Shown here: one piece after another, positions 8,533-16,456 of the stretch | How the letters are laid out: the number at the start of each line of letters is the position of its first letter | How positions within the stretch are numbered: the first letter of the stretch is position 1 | NCBI GenBank assembly: GCA_017407645.1 | Contig: JAFQWE010000031.1 | Span: 1-61,534 of the forward strand | Direction: 5' to 3' | DNA from: Clostridia bacterium | GTDB taxonomy: Bacteria > Bacillota > Clostridia > Oscillospirales > Acutalibacteraceae | DNA: 61,534 bases | Notes under the pieces: generated by a model | What the model saw: only the letters and a program-made list of their open reading frames with translations | Databases searched by the model: none | Told to the model about the DNA's origin: nothing | Program-made: the position numbers and the translations under genes

Positions 8533-9696
8533 ATGACTATCATAAAAAACGCTCGTATCGTCACGGCAGACGGCATTAAATACGGCTCCGTTGCCTATGA
8601 AAACGGAGTTATAACCGAAGCGACCGCACAAACCCAAAGTGAAGAAATAATTGACGGCGGCGGAGCATATCTGTCCGCAGGATTTATTGACTTGCACACA
8701 CACGGCGGAGGCGGTCACGATTTTATGGACGGCACCGTTGAAGCTTTTCTCGGGGCAGCCCGACTTCACGCAAAGCACGGAACGACCACTCTTTTGCCCA
8801 CTGCTACCTCCGGTACCTATGAGGAAACCTGCGCTATGTTTGACACACTTGAACAGGCACAAAAAAACAACACCTCAGGTGCCGATATGCCCGGACTGCA
8901 TCTTGAGGGACCATATTTCTCACCTGCCCAAGCAGGCGCGCAGGACCCTCGTTTTCTTAAGTTGCCGACTCCCGAAGAGTACATTCCCATACTTGACTCC
9001 ACAAACAAAATATTACGTTGGTCTGCGGCTTGCGAGCTTTCAGGTGCATTTGAGTTTGCCGAAGCCTGCCGCGACCGCGGTGTTCTTTGTTCTATCGGTC
9101 ATTCCGATGCTGATCTTGCAACAGTAGAGTCGGCTATCAAGCACGGATTTACTCATCTGACCCATTTTTACTCAGGTATGAGCAGTGTTCACCGAGTTAA
9201 CGCATACCGTGTTTGCGGTGTTGTTGAAGCAGGCTACTTGCTTGACGATTTGACAGTAGAAATTATTGCCGACGGTTGCCATCTGCCTAAGGGCTTACTA
9301 CAAATGATATACCGCTTTATCGGTCCCGACAGAATCTGTCTCGTTACCGATTCTATGCGCGGTGCGGGATTCCCCGACGGAACTGAAAGCATTCTTGGAA
9401 GCCTTACCAACGGTCAGACCGTCATCATTGAGGACGGTGTCGCTAAAATGCCCGATAGACAATCCTTTGCCGGAAGTGTTGCCACCGCAGACCGATTGCT
9501 TAAGACAATGGTCAACATAGCAGAAGTGCCGATTTGTGATGCCGTTAAAATGCTGACCGAAACTCCCGCACGCATTCAGAGACTTACCGACCGCGGAACT
9601 CTTGAAATCGGTAAAAGGGCAGATATAGTTCTTTTTGATGACGATTTTAATATCCTCCGCACCGTAGTGGGTGGTAAAACAGTTTTTGAAAAATAA
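8533..9696 (+). CDS. nagA: N-acetylglucosamine-6-phosphate deacetylase
   Basis: A 387-residue NagA of the amidohydrolase superfamily. It deacetylates GlcNAc-6-P to GlcN-6-P, the NagB substrate. The metal and substrate residues are visible: FIDLHTHGG (HxH), LHLEGPYFSP (Glu ligand), IGHSDA (His), THFYSGM (His), ADGCHLP and VTDSM (catalytic Asp). GGGGAG lies 8 bases before the ATG at 8533; an upstream in-frame extension to 8470 overlaps the promoter and has no homology. With the divergent nagB it completes amino-sugar catabolism; no GlcNAc transporter is in the window. Confidence 0.95.
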   Translation: MTIIKNARIVTADGIKYGSVAYENGVITEATAQTQSEEIIDGGGAYLSAGFIDLHTHGGGGHDFMDGTVEAFLGAARLHAKHGTTTLLPTATSGTYEETCAMFDTLEQAQKNNTSGADMPGLHLEGPYFSPAQAGAQDPRFLKLPTPEEYIPILDSTNKILRWSAACELSGAFEFAEACRDRGVLCSIGHSDADLATVESAIKHGFTHLTHFYSGMSSVHRVNAYRVCGVVEAGYLLDDLTVEIIADGCHLPKGLLQMIYRFIGPDRICLVTDSMRGAGFPDGTESILGSLTNGQTVIIEDGVAKMPDRQSFAGSVATADRLLKTMVNIAEVPICDAVKMLTETPARIQRLTDRGTLEIGKRADIVLFDDDFNILRTVVGGKTVFEK

Positions 9697-9734
9697 AGGC
9701 AACGGCAGGTGATTCGTCTTGTAAGATAAACCAC

Positions 9735-9764
9735 TTGCAAATCAATTAGAAAGTTACCTATAAT
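9735..9764 (+). promoter_or_regulatory. Promoter of the small membrane protein gene
   Basis: TTGCAA (9735-9740) and TATAAT (9759-9764) with an 18-base spacer lie 23 bases before the ATG at 9788. Confidence 0.55.
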
Positions 9765-9787
9765 TAAAATTTGACGGAGATTATATT

Positions 9788-10117
9788 ATGACAAGCTATA
9801 TTTTTGCTTTTCTTGTTGGAGTTATATGCATTGTTCTTGGCATTTCAAATATGCGAGGAAATATCTCATCTTTACATTCATATCATAGAAACAGAGTTTC
9901 TGAAGAGGATAAGCTTCCCTTTGGAAAACAAGTAGGCTTGGGCATTGTTATTGTTGGAATCGGTATAATAATATTCAGTATTCTGTCTGTTGTAACTCTA
10001 TATACCGAAAACAACCTTTTTACATTAGTTGGTACCGCAATTTTGATTATTGGTATTATTGTGGGGCTCGTTATAAGTTTTAAAGCTATGATTAAATATA
10101 ACAAAGGTATATTCTAA
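9788..10117 (+). CDS. Small membrane protein of unknown function
   Basis: A 109-residue protein with three predicted membrane segments (about 4-20, 45-70 and 77-100). Between the first two lies a polar stretch, NMRGNISSLHSYHRNR followed by VSEEDKLPFGK. I recall this N-R/G-N-x-x-x-LHSYHR-x-RV pattern from small uncharacterised Bacillota membrane proteins but cannot name the family. It stands alone between nagA and a terminator at 10174-10211, with its own promoter. Confidence 0.75.
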   Translation: MTSYIFAFLVGVICIVLGISNMRGNISSLHSYHRNRVSEEDKLPFGKQVGLGIVIVGIGIIIFSILSVVTLYTENNLFTLVGTAILIIGIIVGLVISFKAMIKYNKGIF

Positions 10118-10173
10118 TCATAAAGTTCCTGTTAATATTGAGTTTATAATAATATCTGAATCAATATAACGTG

Positions 10174-10211
10174 CAAAAAACTCCCTAACCTTACGGCTTG
10201 GGAGTTTTTTG
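10174..10211. terminator. Bidirectional terminator between convergent genes
   Basis: AAAAAACTCCC pairs with GGGAGTTTTTT around an ACCTTACGGCTT-type loop, with A and T runs on both sides, so it can stop transcription from both the small membrane protein gene and the six-gene operon. ATATCTGAATC, the start of the recurring post-gene motif, occurs at 10152-10162. Confidence 0.8.
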
Positions 10212-10231
10212 TAACTTAAAACTGCGGTCAA

Positions 10232-11527
10232 TCAATATTTTTTCTTGATTACAGATAAAGCTTTATTATAATCCAGTTTTGTTTTGTGTTTCAGATCCAT
10301 AGGTAATTTTCTAAAACGAACGTAAACAACATCATTTCGTTTATGGGAAACCGTTCCCTCATAGCAAAAATAGATTCTTCCGCCATACACCAAAGAAAAT
10401 CCTTTTTTGACTTTTTTATTATTTGAAAGGATTTCCATATCCATCAAATAATTATAATGATCCACAGAAGAAAAAGCTTTTCTTCCAACAATATGCAGTC
10501 CGTCCGCATCAATATATCCAAGGTCGTTGCTGACTTGTTCTTTAGAATCGGTCAGCACCACATTGCCTCGGGAGCATATCTGCCCTACCCCGTTTTTATC
10601 TGTGTTCAAAAGGGATATTTCTACCCCCGTAACGTCTGTGGAAAGGGCAAAGGTTCTGCTAAATGATTTTAAATCCGCCTTTGCCATAAGCACACACTCA
10701 CTGGAGCCGTAAACATAAGAGATTTCGGCATTTGGGAAGTTGGCGTTTATCCTTTCGATTTCTCGTGGATAAAGCATTGCTCCGCCAATTGACACCCTTT
10801 TGACGAAAGGAAGGCAAGTCTTTAGCGCCAACAAATCGGCAATAGGCGCCAGCACAGCGGTTACACCATACTTCTTTATTTCTTCTTTTTTGATTTTTTG
10901 GGATATTACACAGGTAAGTCCGTTAAAGACAATAAACAATGCATAAATAGGAAGCTTTGAAAAAACTACGTCTTTCTTGCCGACAGATATATTTTCGGTT
11001 AAAACATTTATCTGTTCTTCAAGATCCTTTACGCTTCTGTATATTGGTTTGGGGTCACCCGTTGTGCCCGATGTAAAGGTAGTAAGCACAGTGCGGTGCC
11101 CATCGGTATTCTGAACACATACACCATCATCGAAAGATGAATACTTATCAATGGAAATAAATTCAAGGTCGTTTCCTATAACAGACTTTAAAAGCCTTGT
11201 AAAGCCATTGCAACAAACATATTTAATATTATTGCTTTTTAAAACCCTGCCGATACGTTTAATATCCCTATAAGAATCCATCACTACAAGATTTATGCCG
11301 TAGTACAATCCGGCAAACATAAGAAGATAAAATTCATAAGACGGCACAACAAGTATCAGCGCCTTGTCGCCGGCCACAAGCCCTTTGCTCTTCAAAAGGT
11401 TGACGGTGCGGTACATATCCGACAGCAGTTTTTTAAAAGATATACGGCGCCCGTGATAAACAAAGGCTGTTTTGTTTTCGTTTTCTTTGCAGGTGGCAAT
11501 AAACCTGTCGATAATAGACCTTTCCAT
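10232..11527 (-). CDS. AMP-forming acyl-CoA synthetase/ligase family protein
   Basis: A 431-residue adenylate-forming enzyme, last gene of the six-gene operon. It would activate a carboxylate with ATP, giving an acyl-AMP for transfer to CoA, a carrier or an amine. The P-loop-like TSGTTGDPKP (about 149-160), YGSSE (about 274) and DLGYIDADGLHIVGRK (about 337-352) are the A3, A5 and A7-A8 motifs. The C-terminal lid is short and ends with DLKHKTKLDY, where the A10 lysine is expected, so it seems complete though shorter than the usual 500 or so residues. The ATG is 3 bases past the previous stop. Substrate unknown; a fatty acid is only one option. Confidence 0.85.
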   Translation of the reverse strand: MERSIIDRFIATCKENENKTAFVYHGRRISFKKLLSDMYRTVNLLKSKGLVAGDKALILVVPSYEFYLLMFAGLYYGINLVVMDSYRDIKRIGRVLKSNNIKYVCCNGFTRLLKSVIGNDLEFISIDKYSSFDDGVCVQNTDGHRTVLTTFTSGTTGDPKPIYRSVKDLEEQINVLTENISVGKKDVVFSKLPIYALFIVFNGLTCVISQKIKKEEIKKYGVTAVLAPIADLLALKTCLPFVKRVSIGGAMLYPREIERINANFPNAEISYVYGSSECVLMAKADLKSFSRTFALSTDVTGVEISLLNTDKNGVGQICSRGNVVLTDSKEQVSNDLGYIDADGLHIVGRKAFSSVDHYNYLMDMEILSNNKKVKKGFSLVYGGRIYFCYEGTVSHKRNDVVYVRFRKLPMDLKHKTKLDYNKALSVIKKKY

Positions 11528-11530
11528 ATG

Positions 11531-12580
11531 TCAGTCCTTTTCATAACGGTAACAGTGAAGATAATAAAACGTACGGTTGTTGGTTTGATCCAGTTCGGTT
11601 TCCTTTAAGCCCGATAGATGCCGCTCAATCATCATATTATAAAGCAGCACCTGTCCGCCTGAATTTAGCGCCTTACAAATATTCTTTGAAAGCATTTCGG
11701 TAGTTTTCCCATCCATATATTCAAATATATCTGACAAATACATAAAGTCATATCTTTTATTGCTTTTGATCTCTTCTTGGAAGGAAACCTTTTTGATTTC
11801 TAAACGGGAAATATTCGCCTTGATCTTATAATAGTTTTCCTTTACAAGATAAGCAGGTAAAGCGATCATTCTTCCCTGCACGATATACTGAAGATAGGGA
11901 TTTTCTATATTAAGATTGTTTTCAACGCAAAGCTCAAACTTGCTTTTTTGCATCGAGGCAAGGCCGCCCTTTGCATACGCAAAATAATCTTTATCACGCC
12001 CGAGGATTTTCATTACCGTTTTTGAAAAAAAGAGGTTGAAAAGCATCCTGAATCGCAGATTGTTGAATTTTGTTTTATAAACCGTCCTCTGCTCATTCAG
12101 GTCCTTGGCTGACATAAAGCTGTCAATAGTTTTTTGAGAATTGGTTTTAGACAAAATATGCTTTTTGAAAATTTGAAAATAATTCTCAAACCTACCGCAA
12201 TTTATCAGACCCACTTGGGAAATAAGAAAGAAATGATTGTCGAAATATTCACGGGTCTCACTGTCTAAATACCCTTTTATTTGGTCGTAAATAAGTCCAC
12301 TGTCACCCTTCCCAATACCCAAAAGGGTCAAAAACTGCTCATACTCAAGATGCTCTATGCCGCATTTTTTAAGCTTACACAGAAAAATCTGGGTGTCATT
12401 ATAGTCGATTGCCAGAACGGATTCGGGATTGAGAAGCAAAAATGCCAAGGCATTATCCAAGCTCGAAGCCACCGTCAGAATAGACCTAGGGCTGCCCTTT
12501 ATATTGTTTAAGGCAAAATCCGCATCCTCATGGCAGTTGCTGTAGTGAATATATGATGCTTCTTTATAATACCGACGCAT
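11531..12580 (-). CDS. DUF3419 / BtaA-like SAM-dependent 3-amino-3-carboxypropyl transferase
   Basis: A 349-residue protein resembling DUF3419 (PF11899). The best-known member, BtaA, moves the 3-amino-3-carboxypropyl group of S-adenosylmethionine onto diacylglycerol in betaine-lipid synthesis. Evidence is YIHYSNCHEDADFAL near the N-terminus and the Rossmann signature SILTVASSLDNALAFLL, ending in the acidic AIDYND and KLKKCGIE. A second recognisable stretch is FMYLSDIFEYMD. ATG 12580 is preferred; the frame continues to a TTG at 12601 without a better ribosome site. It overlaps the dikinase gene by 17 bases. The acceptor in this operon is unknown. Confidence 0.75.
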   Translation of the reverse strand: MRRYYKEASYIHYSNCHEDADFALNNIKGSPRSILTVASSLDNALAFLLLNPESVLAIDYNDTQIFLCKLKKCGIEHLEYEQFLTLLGIGKGDSGLIYDQIKGYLDSETREYFDNHFFLISQVGLINCGRFENYFQIFKKHILSKTNSQKTIDSFMSAKDLNEQRTVYKTKFNNLRFRMLFNLFFSKTVMKILGRDKDYFAYAKGGLASMQKSKFELCVENNLNIENPYLQYIVQGRMIALPAYLVKENYYKIKANISRLEIKKVSFQEEIKSNKRYDFMYLSDIFEYMDGKTTEMLSKNICKALNSGGQVLLYNMMIERHLSGLKETELDQTNNRTFYYLHCYRYEKD

Positions 12581-14906
12581 ATTCTTTCTTATCTTCTTCA
12601 ACCGTCACTATCCCCTTTACTCCGTCTAAGGTCACCAAAGCACCGTCTGATATACGCTCGGTGACGTTTTCTATGCCTACAACAGCCGGCAGATTCATTT
12701 CGCGAGCCACAACAAAGCTGTGTGAGAGCATACTTCCGTGTTCTACAATAAGTCCGGCTGCTCTTGGAAACAGACCTATCCAGCCCGGATCGGTGCGTTT
12801 GGTCAAGATTAACTCGCCTGGCAACAATATATCGTTAGGTGAATTCATCAGCCGAACGCGAGCGGTAACAACACCTGCGCCGGTGGGAATACCGCACAAC
12901 CCGCCACCCTCGGCGGTTTGCCTTACAGGGAGCACTTTATCACCGTAAAAAACAATGCGGTCATAGGTGGGCTTTTGACGGTTTTGTTCCTGCTCAAGTT
13001 TTCGCATTTTAATCAAGCTTTTAAAGTCGCCGTTGCCGCTGAACACCTCCTGCTTTGTAAGATAAAAGATATCTCGCGGGTCATCTATTCTGCCGTCGTT
13101 ATAATAATTACGCCCATATGCCAAAAAGATATTTCTGACAACAGAATAAATATAGGTCCTTTTAAGCCGAAGCCTTTCTCGATTTTTAATGAATTTTTTT
13201 GTTTTCTCCCCAAGTCTTCTCAGTTTTTTCGGAATGTCGGTATTATCACATACGGGTTGGTCTAAGGTGAATCCCAAGGTTTGCTTAATTGCTCGGTAAA
13301 GTAAGGTTTCGTCCTCTATCATAGTTATGGTTTCAAGCTTTAGTTCGTCACCCACCCTTGCGCCAAACTCTAACCGATAACGGTTTAATGCCTCTGATAT
13401 TTTTGAATCATTTTTATATTTGACGGCAAGCCGGTCTTCGGTAAGATTTTCAAAATCCCAGAGCAACTCTTTGTCGGATCTTATTGTTTCAACTATATTG
13501 ATAAGTTGGGTGGCGCTGCCGACGCTTTTTACATTGCCATGATTAGAAATGTATTTATTTAACGTTTCCTTTGAGATGTTAAGCTTTTTTGCCTTTTCCC
13601 TTAACATTCCGAAATATATCATAACGGCACAGTCATTTATTATCGGCACAACAAATTCTTTAACTACCTTGCTCTCAATGGTGCAAAATAGCTCGTACAG
13701 TTCTTCGTTGCTGCCTGAAATAGTTCTGCCGTAGTAGGGTAAAACGATCTGGTCAAAGCGTTTTTCAAACCTATCGGAAATGGCATCAATCTTAATTAGC
13801 TTGCCTGCAAGTGCAACAACTATCTTGATCATATCAATAAGATTAAGACGAAGTTTTTTAAAGCTGTCGGTACTGCTCTTTACACCCATCATTCCTTCCA
13901 TATGTGATGCCGTTTTTTTGGCAGGAAAGATGGAATTAACGTGATACCAGCTGTTCATATTGTAGTATATTTTGCCCTCGTACATATACAGCATTTGAGC
14001 AAGGGACGGCTTAAGCTCGTCCAATATTTTTTTGCGAACCTTACCGCATTTGAGGGTTGCGGTATAGACGTCGCGGTAAACATCCTTTGCAAAGGTATAT
14101 GTAAGCGGAGAGGTTACACCAAAATAAGATTCTATTATATTGGAATTGTCGATAAATAAGCTTCTGTTTTTAGGATTTATATCCTTATATGCTACTACGG
14201 GGCGTGCTTGCAAAAAGTACACTGTGTTATTTACTACCGAAAACTCTATATCAAGAAAACACTCGGTTTTTTGAGAAACCGTTTTTATCATTTCAAGAAT
14301 AGCTTTAAGCTGTTTTTTTGTGAGAATATCTTCTCCGCGAAGTTTAACGTCTTTTCCGCTCAAGGTGTAAGTAGAGCCCGAAACAGAGCCGTCGACAATG
14401 CCTTCACCAAGCCCTTTTGTCACAGAAATAATAATTTCATCGGGATTGTTGGTAACCGGATTTATTGTAAATGCGACTCCCGAAAGCTCAGCCGCTACCA
14501 TTTCCTGAACTATAACAGCAATGCCTATATTCTTTGTGTCCATCTCATTGATTTTGCGGTATTCAATGGCTCGCTCAGAAAATGCACTGCGGTAAACCTT
14601 AAAAATATGCTCAAGAACATCCTCTTTTTTTACATTCAAAAAAGAAGAATGAATACCTGCAAAGCTGGCAGCTGCCGAATCCTCATCAACTGCAGAGCTT
14701 CGCACGGCATAAAGCTTGCGGCTATCCAGTTTTGAATTTAGCTCTTCTTGTAATTTCTCGGCAAGGGAGCTATCCTCCATATAATGAGAGAAGTAGCTCG
14801 CAGGGACTACCAATAAAGTCGGTGTGTTGGGTACATTTAAACTAAAAAGAGTGTGCGCTTTTCCGCCGATCTCCCGTACGTCTGCAACCTTATCAATCAG
14901 AATCAT
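12564..14906 (-). CDS. Dikinase-type phosphotransferase (PEP-synthase/rifampicin-phosphotransferase-like architecture)
   Basis: A 780-residue protein with the PPDK/PEP-synthase ATP-grasp domain at the N-terminus: GGKAHTLFSL (14-23), VRSSAVDEDSAAASFAG (about 68-84), QEMV...SGVAFT and LQARPV (about 233). The middle 250-640 is unique. The C-terminus has the swivelling phosphohistidine domain, EHGSMLSHSFVVAREM, with the likely catalytic His729, followed by LPAVVG. There is no PEP/pyruvate TIM barrel after it. The ATP, unique, His order is that of rifampicin phosphotransferase (Rph), so it probably splits ATP to AMP and phosphorylates a small molecule. GAGGTG precedes the ATG; it overlaps the upstream gene by 14 bases. 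Confidence 0.8.
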   Translation of the reverse strand: MILIDKVADVREIGGKAHTLFSLNVPNTPTLLVVPASYFSHYMEDSSLAEKLQEELNSKLDSRKLYAVRSSAVDEDSAAASFAGIHSSFLNVKKEDVLEHIFKVYRSAFSERAIEYRKINEMDTKNIGIAVIVQEMVAAELSGVAFTINPVTNNPDEIIISVTKGLGEGIVDGSVSGSTYTLSGKDVKLRGEDILTKKQLKAILEMIKTVSQKTECFLDIEFSVVNNTVYFLQARPVVAYKDINPKNRSLFIDNSNIIESYFGVTSPLTYTFAKDVYRDVYTATLKCGKVRKKILDELKPSLAQMLYMYEGKIYYNMNSWYHVNSIFPAKKTASHMEGMMGVKSSTDSFKKLRLNLIDMIKIVVALAGKLIKIDAISDRFEKRFDQIVLPYYGRTISGSNEELYELFCTIESKVVKEFVVPIINDCAVMIYFGMLREKAKKLNISKETLNKYISNHGNVKSVGSATQLINIVETIRSDKELLWDFENLTEDRLAVKYKNDSKISEALNRYRLEFGARVGDELKLETITMIEDETLLYRAIKQTLGFTLDQPVCDNTDIPKKLRRLGEKTKKFIKNRERLRLKRTYIYSVVRNIFLAYGRNYYNDGRIDDPRDIFYLTKQEVFSGNGDFKSLIKMRKLEQEQNRQKPTYDRIVFYGDKVLPVRQTAEGGGLCGIPTGAGVVTARVRLMNSPNDILLPGELILTKRTDPGWIGLFPRAAGLIVEHGSMLSHSFVVAREMNLPAVVGIENVTERISDGALVTLDGVKGIVTVEEDKKEYASVL

Positions 14907-15384
14907 CAGAACACCTCTTTCGCAAAATGATTATAATATCAAAAACTATAACAACAGCTATGATAAGCGGAATCCATCGGCTGTAAAGAAAAACAGTGTT
15001 AAATAGCGCTATCAATATAGCAGGAAGGAAAAGGGGTTTTATAAAATCTCGGTATTTTTCTTTGATCAAAAACTGTACCAATACGATTATAAGCGGCAAT
15101 AAAACCCAATAAAGTGCCAAAAACAAAGCCAAGCACAACAAAGCAAAAAAGACGCCTAACACCAAAAACACAAGCGTTTTTCTTCCAATTAACGCCTTGC
15201 CAACCCGTTGGTCACCTTCAAAATCCAAAATGTCATCGCACAGCCTTATAAGATATGCCATCAGAACAGTAACGACAAGCCCCACAACGTAAAGTCCGTC
15301 AACAGATGAAAATACAACACCCATTATCAAATATGAACAAGCTGCTAAAACACCGGGGAGAAGATACCGCTTTATTGCCAACAC
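14893..15384 (-). CDS. Half-size UbiA-like integral membrane protein
   Basis: A 163-residue protein, nearly all membrane (about five segments). After the second segment it has LIRLCDDILDFEGDQRVGKA, which fits the first Asp-rich motif of UbiA prenyltransferases (D-D-x-x-D-x-x-x-D), including the following basic residues. Normal UbiA proteins have about 280-300 residues and two Asp-rich motifs; the second is not visible, although KEKYRDFIKP could be a relic. The start is a GTG 1 base after the upstream stop; ATG in TAATG is out of frame. It could be a truncated, dimeric or non-catalytic relative. Family call is tentative. Confidence 0.6.
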   Translation of the reverse strand: MLAIKRYLLPGVLAACSYLIMGVVFSSVDGLYVVGLVVTVLMAYLIRLCDDILDFEGDQRVGKALIGRKTLVFLVLGVFFALLCLALFLALYWVLLPLIIVLVQFLIKEKYRDFIKPLFLPAILIALFNTVFLYSRWIPLIIAVVIVFDIIIILRKRCSDDSD

Positions 15385-15385
15385 A

Positions 15386-16456
15386 TTACCACCATCTTTT
15401 AGAATATATCTTTGCCTTTAACATTATCGAGTTATAATTCAAATCAGCGTATTCACAAAGCATCCTAAGTTCCTTTTCGGCAAGGTGCTTATCTATCTTT
15501 TCCGCCATTTTCAGAGTGGCCTCCTCTTTTGTGACTATACCTTCGTTTATCATAACCGAATACTCCGGCATCAGATGAGATCGCCTTGCAACTATGTTTT
15601 TTAAATAAAGTGCACCGTTATGAATAAGACAATCGAAATGCTCAGCTTCGGTTTCTACCCTCCAGGATGTGTTTTTCTCCAAAAAATCCACAATGTCCCG
15701 ATGGTCGTACGGATGATAAAGGAAGTAAGCAATGAAGTCTCTGTATCTCTTTGTCTTTGTATCCACAAGCAATTGGTTTTTTATATCGGATGCCAGTTGT
15801 TTGTCTACAAGCAAATCTATTTTGCCGATAATATCGCTATAAAGAGCGTTGAGGTCTGTGGGTTCATCCTTAAGTCCGGCATCGATAAAGGGCCGAAAAA
15901 CATCACTACTGCTGTCTGAAAGCCCTCTAAACATCTGATAGGTAGATCTTCCGTGAATACCAACCCGAGCATTTATCCGCGAGGCATAGTTTATCATTGC
16001 CGCGTAGCCCAAAAAAGAACATGCAATGCAGGGTGACAAGTATCTTGACACAATATATTTATAGGTCTTTTTCAGCAAAAAATCGTCATATACAACATAT
16101 TCATGCTCTACCCCGATCTCTTTAACCAATCGATCGATTTTAGACCTTGCTTCTTTTGACATAAAGCCGTTATCTAACGTATAAGCCTTTACCTTAAGCT
16201 TATAATCCTTAACCAGCTTGTAAAGCACATACGTTGAGTCTTTGCCTCCGGAAAACCCCACCGCTGCATCATAATCATAATTACCGGGCACCGTTATTTT
16301 ATTTAAAAACAGCTTTTTTAAATGATCATAATCCTTAATCAAGGGTTTATAACTATCGTAGCAGCTACAATGTGAGCAAAGGCCCTTTTCATCAAAGGTT
16401 ATGTTTTTGACAGTTGTGTCGTTTACACAGCGTGTGCAGCACCGATTATTTTTCAT
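15386..16456 (-). CDS. PP-loop ATPase, N-acetyl-sugar amidotransferase-like
   Basis: A 356-residue adenine-nucleotide alpha-hydrolase. Near the N-terminus RCCTRCVNDTTV and FDEKGLCSHC form the two CxxC pairs typical of the WbpG/PseA/LegG amidotransferase family. The PP-loop GFSGGKDS (about 62-69) binds ATP, and another pair, CIAC, lies near residue 145. Such enzymes adenylate a carbonyl and receive ammonia, usually with HisH/HisF-like partners; none is present here. GGAG lies 7 bases before ATG 16456; an ATG at 16477 lacks a site. It overlaps the HAD-GNAT gene by 11 bases. A thiolation role is a possible alternative. Confidence 0.75.
   Translation of the reverse strand: MKNNRCCTRCVNDTTVKNITFDEKGLCSHCSCYDSYKPLIKDYDHLKKLFLNKITVPGNYDYDAAVGFSGGKDSTYVLYKLVKDYKLKVKAYTLDNGFMSKEARSKIDRLVKEIGVEHEYVVYDDFLLKKTYKYIVSRYLSPCIACSFLGYAAMINYASRINARVGIHGRSTYQMFRGLSDSSSDVFRPFIDAGLKDEPTDLNALYSDIIGKIDLLVDKQLASDIKNQLLVDTKTKRYRDFIAYFLYHPYDHRDIVDFLEKNTSWRVETEAEHFDCLIHNGALYLKNIVARRSHLMPEYSVMINEGIVTKEEATLKMAEKIDKHLAEKELRMLCEYADLNYNSIMLKAKIYSKRWW

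Noticed and set aside
8533-9127. Plus-strand frame 8651-9127 and other overlapping frames within nagA
   Set aside because: They are out-of-frame shadows of nagA with no motifs or ribosome sites.
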